Shown here: piece after piece, positions 39,401-48,400 of the stretch
How positions within the stretch are numbered: position 1 is the first letter of the stretch
How the letters are laid out: each line of letters begins with the position of its first letter
Source: Cydia pomonella
Lineage: Eukaryota > Arthropoda > Insecta > Lepidoptera > Tortricidae
Reading direction: 5' to 3'
NCBI RefSeq assembly: GCF_033807575.1
Contig: NC_084726.1
Location: 10,168,001 to 10,232,000 of the forward strand
Length of the DNA: 64,000 bases
Position numbers and translations under genes: made by a program
The notes under the pieces: model-generated
Told to the model about the DNA's origin: nothing
What the model saw: the letters and a program-made list of their open reading frames with translations, nothing else
Database searches by the model: none

Positions 39401-42400
39401 TTGTTTTTCCTATAAGCTCACCTTACTTGACAGATCTACGTCTTGTATCTTAATACAACCGTCTCATTAGTCTCATTACATTGCACTATACTTAGTAAAG
39501 CTTGTAAGACAAAGAGCAATTTTTCCCTTGACCGTCTCATCTCAACTACCAGGATCTCAGCACTCACCAGGAGTTTGTCCAGGCTGACCGTACATGTAAC
39601 CTGACTCGGGGGTAGCGTTGGTGGCAGGCCGAGCGTGCTGCGAACCGTCGTCGTGGAAGGTGCCTAGAGAAATGCCGCCGCCCCCGCCTGCTACTAGGAG
39701 GGGGAACTCTTGGCCTTCTTTGTCAATCTAGAAGGGAATGATAATTGGTTAGCGCATAACATAATTTTTTTTTTAATTTTTTTTTTATTTATTTAGAAAC
39801 AAACAGTCATACACGATTTTTGATCAAAACTTATAGACAAAAAATAGACCTATAGTTTCATATGTAGAAATAAAATATAAACAGGTCCGTGATAATAACA
39901 AATACTTGAATGAAATATGTAAATCAGTGATTTGATACGTCTGCAGAAAATAAGTTACATATACATCGTAGTCTCGTAGTACATTAAATTTAAGCAAATA
40001 ACAAATTCCAGTTATAATCAATATTTAAATGCATTCTTAAGTTGTGTTAGTGAATAGTTAAAAATGTCTAAATCATTAAGTTTTTGATTCTCATTAAAAA
40101 GTTTACATGCGCGTTTAATAAATACATTCCCACCGTAACCAGTCCTGCTGAATGGAATAAAAAATAAGTTTCTTTTACGACAACAGCGCTCACGTCTTCG
40201 CGGAACTCTAAAACAGATTTTATGTAAAAGAATAGGGGCTTCTAATTGTGAATGGAAAATCTTAAAAAGCAAAACGGAATCAGTGGAATCTCGACGGTCA
40301 CTAAGAGTTTGAATATTTAAACGTTTACAGGTATCGGTATAGTCAGCAGTATAAGCTAGTCCAGTCCTGAAGCACAGTGATTTAATAAATATTTTTTGAA
40401 GTCGCTCAATTCTGTCGATGTGTACTTTGTAAAAAGGTTTCCACACTGAGCAAGAAAATTCAAGGTGACTACGCACAAAACTATTGTAGAGAATTTTATA
40501 TGTCAAGCGGCTTTTAAATGGTTTCCCAACACGCATTATGAATCCTAACTGTTTATATGATTTTGTCAGCATTTTATCAATATGTGGGATAAAAGTAAGT
40601 TTGCTATCCATAATCACAGGGCGATATTTTCATTTTATTTGAGCTCTATCCTTTTCTTATATTTGCCATTTGATGACTTCGATAGATCATTTTCTTCTTC
40701 TCCTACAGTCTCAATTTTTTACAGTTGCAAAAGAAAACGGGGTTCTGTGACAACACATAGCCTGTGTGGTTCTTATCTGGTCCCTGTTTCACGACGCTGA
40801 CAATTGTCATCTGATAATAATAATTCGCTGTACAATACTGAACCAACAAGTAAACATAGACGCCAAATACAATTCACTGGCTCAGAAATATTCAGTCGCC
40901 ATCAGATATATCGAAGCGGCCGAGGTGTTCAAAAATATCTGAACGCGTTAATATCAATAATAAATATCTGAAATGTTCAGATATTTGTGAGCACCTTGGC
41001 CGCTCGGATATATCTGATGGCGACTGTAAAATAATTTTTCACTGTCAACTTTGATGTTGTTGAAATATGCGCCTGACCTTCAAAGCCTAAAAGGGTGAGG
41101 CCTTCTCTGAAAGACCCTGTCGAAAGTAAAATAGTGATGGTAGTTAATATTACTCACAAGGAAGACATAGGTGGCGCCACCGCCGCCGCCGCCGCCATCT
41201 TGGACATGCGTGTTCCGGACCTCGTGCGTCTTGCTTGTGAAGATGATCGCTGAGTCGTTGGCTCGCTTGTTGCATTCTTGCGTTTCTTGAGCCGATAGAC
41301 CCTGTCGAAAGAACAAATATAGAAGATAGAAACATTTATCCCCTTAATGTAATTCAAAGAGAGCTCTAGCTGATACTCTATAGGCCACTCCTAATACTCA
41401 ACTTCCACCGAAGATCGATTAAAATATGGACATACCTTCTTACAAGCGTAGCCTTACGCAAATTCATGTCAATCACAATTAGCTACACTAGAGACCCCGC
41501 TGTTTCATCCAACATGTCTTCTCTCCTTTATGTAATTCAAAGAGAGCTCCAGCTGATGCTCCGTGGGCCTCTCCTACTCAACTTCCACCGAAGATCGATT
41601 AAAATATGGACATACCTTCTTACAAGCATTGAGTCCTTGCTGTCCCATTAACATATGAATCTTCTCTCCTTTGTGTAATTCGAAGAGAGCTCTTGCTGAT
41701 GCTCCATGGGCTACGCCTACCCAACTTCCACCGAGACCCCCACTTGCACCTAATGCTATTATCCTGCAAACAAACAATTGACATAAGCGACGAGAGAACA
41801 GATATACGTATGACTATTTTATGACAATAGGGATGATGACAGACAAGTCAGTTGATTTTTAACTGTTAACGATAGTGATAATACGACTAGTTTTAGTTGA
41901 GTTTTAGTTTGTTTAGTTGAGTATGTACTGGAATCAGTAAGTGACTTACGTGTTCAATCAACCCTTCATGACGCACCTGCCACACTTGCACGCCCCTGTT
42001 CACAGTGACACACGACAGCGACACGCCTGTTTCGTTATAAGCCGCGTCGCACATCGTCTGGTTGGGCCCGAAGCGGCCCGTGTTACATTTGTAAATATGA
42101 ATATTACTGTTTAAGAGAATAACTTACGTGTACAGTCCTTCGTGAGGCACCTGCCACACTTGCACGCCGTTATTCACAGTGACCGTCACGCCTGTTTGGT
42201 TATAAGCCGCGTCGCACATCATCTGGTTGGGCCCGAAGCGTCCCGTGTCACATTGTGTAAATATGGATATTACTGCTCAGAGCATAACTTACGTGTACAA
42301 TCCTTCATGAGGCACCTGCCACACTTGTACGCCGTTGTTCACAGTGACCGACACGCCTGTTTGGTTATAAGCCGCGTCGCACATCGTCTGGTTGGGCCCG

Positions 42401-45400
42401 AAGCGACCAGTGGCACCGCATGTTGTAAATCGGTAAACTGAAACAAGAGGCATTTTTAGTACCCGGTAGGTATTGTGTGCATGTGAAATCGACTTACATA
42501 AGTCACTGTTTGCCCCTACCTCTGTCTTTCTCTACTCGTATGTGAACCACATAAGTCAACAATAAAACAAACTACAGGTTTGTTTTATTGACACATACAA
42601 TTGAATGATGCTTCTAAGATGTCAGGGTATTTATGATTATTTTATAGAGACCGTGCGTGTTGGAGGGTCTGCCATCTCGTGGCCTTAACCGAAAGCGAAA
42701 ACAATTCCCGCTTCTATGCAAGTGCTGCCCCCTACATTAAACGCTGGGTCTTTTTCGCATAGTAGAGTCTGCGATCTAGTGGCTTCAAAGTAAAAACGGA
42801 AACATGACATAATGCTTCGCGACTATGAATAGGGGGCTTCTGTGCTGTCGTCTACAGTTCATGCACGCTCCCTATAAAGACAAGCTGATGTCGGTGAAGG
42901 GGAAATGACAGATTGGATTATATGCAGGCGGAACCGCACAGATAGTAACTTTATAATATCAGTGGTTCTCTGCCTTTTCGCCGAAAATTGTAGTGCCGAA
43001 TTTCACTTGCCAACCAACTTTTCGCAGAAATTTCATTTGGGCGAATTTCATTTCCCAAATTAATACAACCTAATCTAACCCAACCTAGTACGCAATTTTC
43101 ATTTCCCAACTGTGGGGTTGGGTAATGATATGGTTGCGAAATAATTATTTGGATAAAGTTATTCTGCCAAATGAAATGTCTGCGAAAAATTGGTTGGCAA
43201 GTGAAATTCGGCAATACAATTTTGGGCGAAAAGGCAGAATACCAAAATCAGTATATAAACTTGTAATTTATAATGGTTTGGAGCTTCAAACTGGTAAAGA
43301 AAGACTAATAACTTCTTTAGAATATTTAAATATCAAGATAATACTTACAGGTTTTATCAGCAAAGGCATGATGCGGCGTAGTCTTCTCTTCGAACACGGG
43401 ATCGTAATAATTATAGTCTCCTAACTCGTCGGGATCTATATTAAGCCCGAAACACTCGGGCGCCATAGAAAAATCGTCGATGGCAGCGTCCGAGTAAATT
43501 CTCATTCCCCTCCGAGTTTTGAATTCAAGGTAGTATCTGCAATATAAAATGAAAACTAGTGTGTCCGACCGAAACCGGATGTTTTCCCGAAACCGAAACT
43601 TCGGTAGGACATTACCAAAAATACGATCTTGTAAGTTTCGGTGCGGCCAATAGTTTTGGCAGTTTTTAGACCGACGCCGAACTAAACATAATTTTTGCCG
43701 AAACCGAAACTTCGGTCGGATACTACAAGTAAGTATGACCCTCTTATTGTATAAGTATTTTCTGGCAGAGTAGGGCAATAGAGGCTTTTAGATCACAATT
43801 GATGATGATGATGAGATACTAACTATATCAAAACACTTCTCATACAAATGCAGCTATTACCGAAAAGCACAGATTGATACCTAACGTCAAGCAGGTAAAT
43901 AACAGCAAGATTAAAATAAAAGGTGATACGCTGGAATTTGAAGATCGAACTGTTTTCCTGGGAGTCACTTTAGACTCAAAACTGCAATGGCATGCACATA
44001 TAGCCACTTTAGCCGGCAAACTTAGTTCAGCAGCCTATGCAGTGAGGAGAATCAGACAGCTAACAAACGTAGAGACGGCCAGGTAGTAGCCATACTTTAG
44101 TTACTTCCATAGTGTTATGTCGTATGGAATTCTGTTGTGGGGAAAAGTGGCAGACATTCAGACAATATTTGTACTGCAAAAGCGAGCTGTACGTTCCATC
44201 TATGGACTGGGCGCTCGAGTATCCCTAAGAGAGAAATTTAAAGATGCAAGCATTCTTACCGTTGCATCTCAATACATACTTGAGAATATTATGTATGTTC
44301 GGAAAAACATTAACGAATTCAAGCTTAACAGTGATATCCATAACTATAACACTAGAAACAAGCATAAACTTGCTGTGCCCGCCTACCGCCTCTGTAAGGT
44401 TAGTACGTCTTTCGTCGGGAACTGTACACGTTTTTATAACAAAGTTCCAACTGATATAGTGAATTTGCCTCTTAACAAATTTAAGTCACACGTTAAGAGC
44501 TCTTTGTTAAGTAAGGCGTATTATGCTGTGAATGATTTCATAGATGATAAGGATGCCTTTAAGCCAGTAGCTTGATCTTGATAGTATGATAAAAATGTCA
44601 GTAATAGTGTTTTCGTTTTCTTCCTGTGAAATAACCATACTAGCGTCCAGTAGAACTGACACAAGAGAACATCATGTTCTCGTTTGATTGTATTATTTTA
44701 GTTTTGGACACTTAGAGACCTTATACACCTCTAAGATTTTATTTTATTTTAAATTTTATTTTATTTTAAATTTCATTTTATTTTAATACCTATTTTAATG
44801 ATTTGGACACTTAGAGACCTGTACATCTCTAAGTCAATTTAAATTTATAATTTAGTTTTATAGGTAGGCACTCCTTATGAATAATATGTAGTCGCGTTTA
44901 TGTGGCGCTATGCCGTCTTTAATGTAACTTACAAGCACAAATGTTGTATCTCACAATTTTTTTTATTATATTTATATTAATACAACCCGGCAGCTTGAAC
45001 ATGTCATGCTCGCTTAAAAGTCTTTACTTACGGTGGCGTCGTTGATCGGGTCGCCACTTTCCCGAATGAAGGTTGAGGGAGGCGATGGCTGAGATACACG
45101 TCATACTCGTGAACGGGTGCTGTTTGTGGAGACCGGTCTGTTTAAGCTTACACGGGATACAGGTTATGTTAAAGTACCTATGTAACTTTACTTTTGAGTG
45201 ACATTAACGTGAGACACTTCATTCGGTTCTTGTCTGTTTTAATTTTTTTGTCTTTTAATTATTTATATAAGAATTCAAGCCTTGGCGACCCTCTACATCT
45301 CTAAGGATAATTTAATATATATTTTTATATTTTATCTCTGACACTTAGAGACTTATACATCTCTAAAGAATTTTAGTATTTTATGGTTTTATTTTTTTAT

Positions 45401-48400
45401 CATAGTTTTTTTTGTGTAATTTGACATTTAGAGACAGTATACATCTCTAATAAAGTATTTATTATTTCATAGATTCGATATTTGTAATTGTTTTTTTTTT
45501 TTAATTTATTGTTTGTAAAAATGGACATGTAAAAGTGCCCCTGTGGCCTATTTGCTGAATAAATGTTTGATATTTGTTTGATATTTGATAAAGTTATATG
45601 AAAAAGTAATATTCGCGCATTAGAGGCATCATTATGATGAATCCTTTCCAATTCAAAAGATACCTACTTTTCATTGAAATGCAGTTCACTATGGCATAGA
45701 ATGTAAAATTAATAACGTTTAAAGTAACATGTTTTTGAATAGGCTTCTGACTCCTCGATCCTTAGGTATCAACTCAATATTTTTCATAATATCGCTATTT
45801 TTTATTTATTTAATAAGCCTGATTGCAATATTTAAGCACGAATCTTTAAACCCGAAATCGTTTTCAAACATCGAATCTGTGTTTACCCACTTAATACAAC
45901 AACAGGCGTGCCACAAGGCACTATATTGTGACCAATTCCTTAACTGTAAAGATATATTTTAGTGTGAAATAACATACCGTCTAGTAATATTAGGCAGGAA
46001 TATAATGGCTCGTAACCAGTTCTCGCCTTTGTCTCTGTGCGAGAACCAGACTTGATGCGAGATGTTGCCGCGTGTAGACAGTTCTACGACGTTTACGCTT
46101 AGAGAGCCGGTGTTTCGACCATTTTGTTGATAGTAGAAACGAATCTGTGGAAATATATTGAAATGAGATATTTGCCAATGCTAGGTTTATTAACAATTAC
46201 CTAGTTAAAAAAACAATGCGAATAAACTCTTTACAAACTAATTGACATAGGAAAAGGGCAAGTAGAGATTTGGAATTTTTACTTCAAATATATTTTTTTG
46301 AGTCGTACACATTATACTACTACTACTCCTGTAGACATATTAAAAGTTAAGGGCAATACAGTCAAATTTTTAGATTGAATACTTATACGCATAAGGCGCG
46401 ATTCATTTATAACAATTATAACTTAAGGCGATTTACCATGTATTCTTTTTTCTTACAGGAGGGTGTCAAACACTACAGGCAATAATCGTCTTACGTAATA
46501 AATTAATGCCGCCTAAAGGGGTAACTATAACTATTCCTTTTTTATTGACCTGTGTAGTAAAATCATTAATCATATGTGACATTCCACGACGAAAGGTACC
46601 TTATGGCGTTCGGCGCTTACGCAATTATTAGCGGCGACTCATGCGACGGTGCGATGTAAGGTACCTTTCCTCGTAAAACGTCACATATGCACACAAGCTG
46701 TTAACCATTACCTATCCATGGAACTACTTTTATTTTAAAAGATGTATTTGATTAATTTTGTCAGTAACCTTTCGTATGTGTGTGTATGGTCAAAAGGTTG
46801 GTGGATTTTAACCTCCGTCGTGTCGGATAAAGCAGAAGAAATCGTTCTCGTACATGTAGAAAATTAAATTAGGTCAGGATCCTGACAAGAGCTTAATAAC
46901 TCACCATACAACAATTGTAATATCTCGACGACGGTCGCCCATGCAACCTCGGAGGCGGATTAAACACCACCGTCTTCATAACCGCCGTCGAAGCGAAGTC
47001 CGCCTTCTCCTGATTAGGCCCAGTCACGTTCATGTTCACGAACAAGTAATATCCCACGCAATGGGTTAATGTGTAGTTCATGTGGGCCGGGAAGAGGGGA
47101 GGGATTACTATGCTAGGGGAGTGGGTTTCCGGTGGTCCACAGGTGTGGTCGTGGTTCGGGCCTGTCTTGTCGGTTGGCGTCGGGCCGCTGTGGCGAACCC
47201 ATTTTAGGATTGGTCTGTGGAAGATGTTTAACCTTTTAAATTCTCTTACGAGACACACCTCGACACCTAGTTTGAGTTTTATTAAAAATATGTGGAATTT
47301 ATTCTTCTATTCAAAATTCATTCATCAATTCAAAGTTCATAGCTAAATTTTGAATTGATAAGTGAACTTAATGTTTAAGGTTATTTTTAACAAAATCTAT
47401 TACAGAAACTTATATTTGAAAACCTACAAAAATTAGTTTTCTTGCCATGGGTGTAAATCTAGTAATACTCTCTCTTTAAAAATATATTCTCTTGGACCCT
47501 TTATTTAAATACAATGATAAATATTTAATACCATTAATTTGGATTTGATTTGTAATGTTTTACAGTCAGTATTTTCCGCGCGTTGGTGTGGTGAACATTT
47601 TTGTCTTTCACACGGTGGCAAAGTTTGTTTAACCCTCATGCTTTGAAACCCTCGTAACGCTCAAGATTCCATTTAGGAACCACTCGTTACGCTCGTGGTT
47701 AAATTTTGGGATCTTTCGCTTGCTCGGGTATCAATATTAGCACGAGGCGTTAAACAACAATTTTGCCCCCTTGTAAAACAAATAAATATTAAAATGTTCT
47801 AACTGCCGTTATAATATAATATTTGAACAGACTACAATACTTACTGAGGTATATTCTCAAAACCGCAAAAGTCCAGCTCAAAGTCGCAGTACGATCCGAA
47901 GGGCATCTTGTCTGTAAAAATTACACACATATTACCAAATACCCCGAGAATCTAAAAATATAAAAAAGTCGCATTACATGTACAAATTATGTACTTCCTG
48001 CAATATGTGACCGCGGCCGGCAAGACGAGCCACTTTGTCGCTTACCATAAGGACGAGATTTGGTTGTATCTTTATACGAATAATTTGACAAGGCATCCTT
48101 ATGACAATCGACAAAGTGGAATGAACATGCTCGACCGTTGAAATATGAAACATGCTTAAAAGAAATTCAAATGTTGTAGTACTCCATTTTGAAATAATTT
48201 TTGGTAACCCCTGAGTGAAAAGAGGGTTTAATGGCAAGATTATTTTGATCCTTTCGAGATAATTAGATGAACAACCGACATATAGTCTGAACACAACTTG
48301 TTAGTCAGTACCAGGAAAATTATGCTCATCCCTTTCGTTTGGGTGCTAATATGTACTAGCGTAAGACAAAGACAGTATGATTATCTCTGTCTATGTTTGA

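Noticed and set aside
41950..42106. Third copy of the Gly-rich exon as a third alternative exon
   Set aside because: A one-base deletion and extra bases lead to a stop, so it could only give a truncated product.
42557..42590. Hairpin caataaaacaaac...gtttgttttattg as a CRISPR-like or regulatory repeat
   Set aside because: Single short inverted repeat in an intron; nothing else supports a function.
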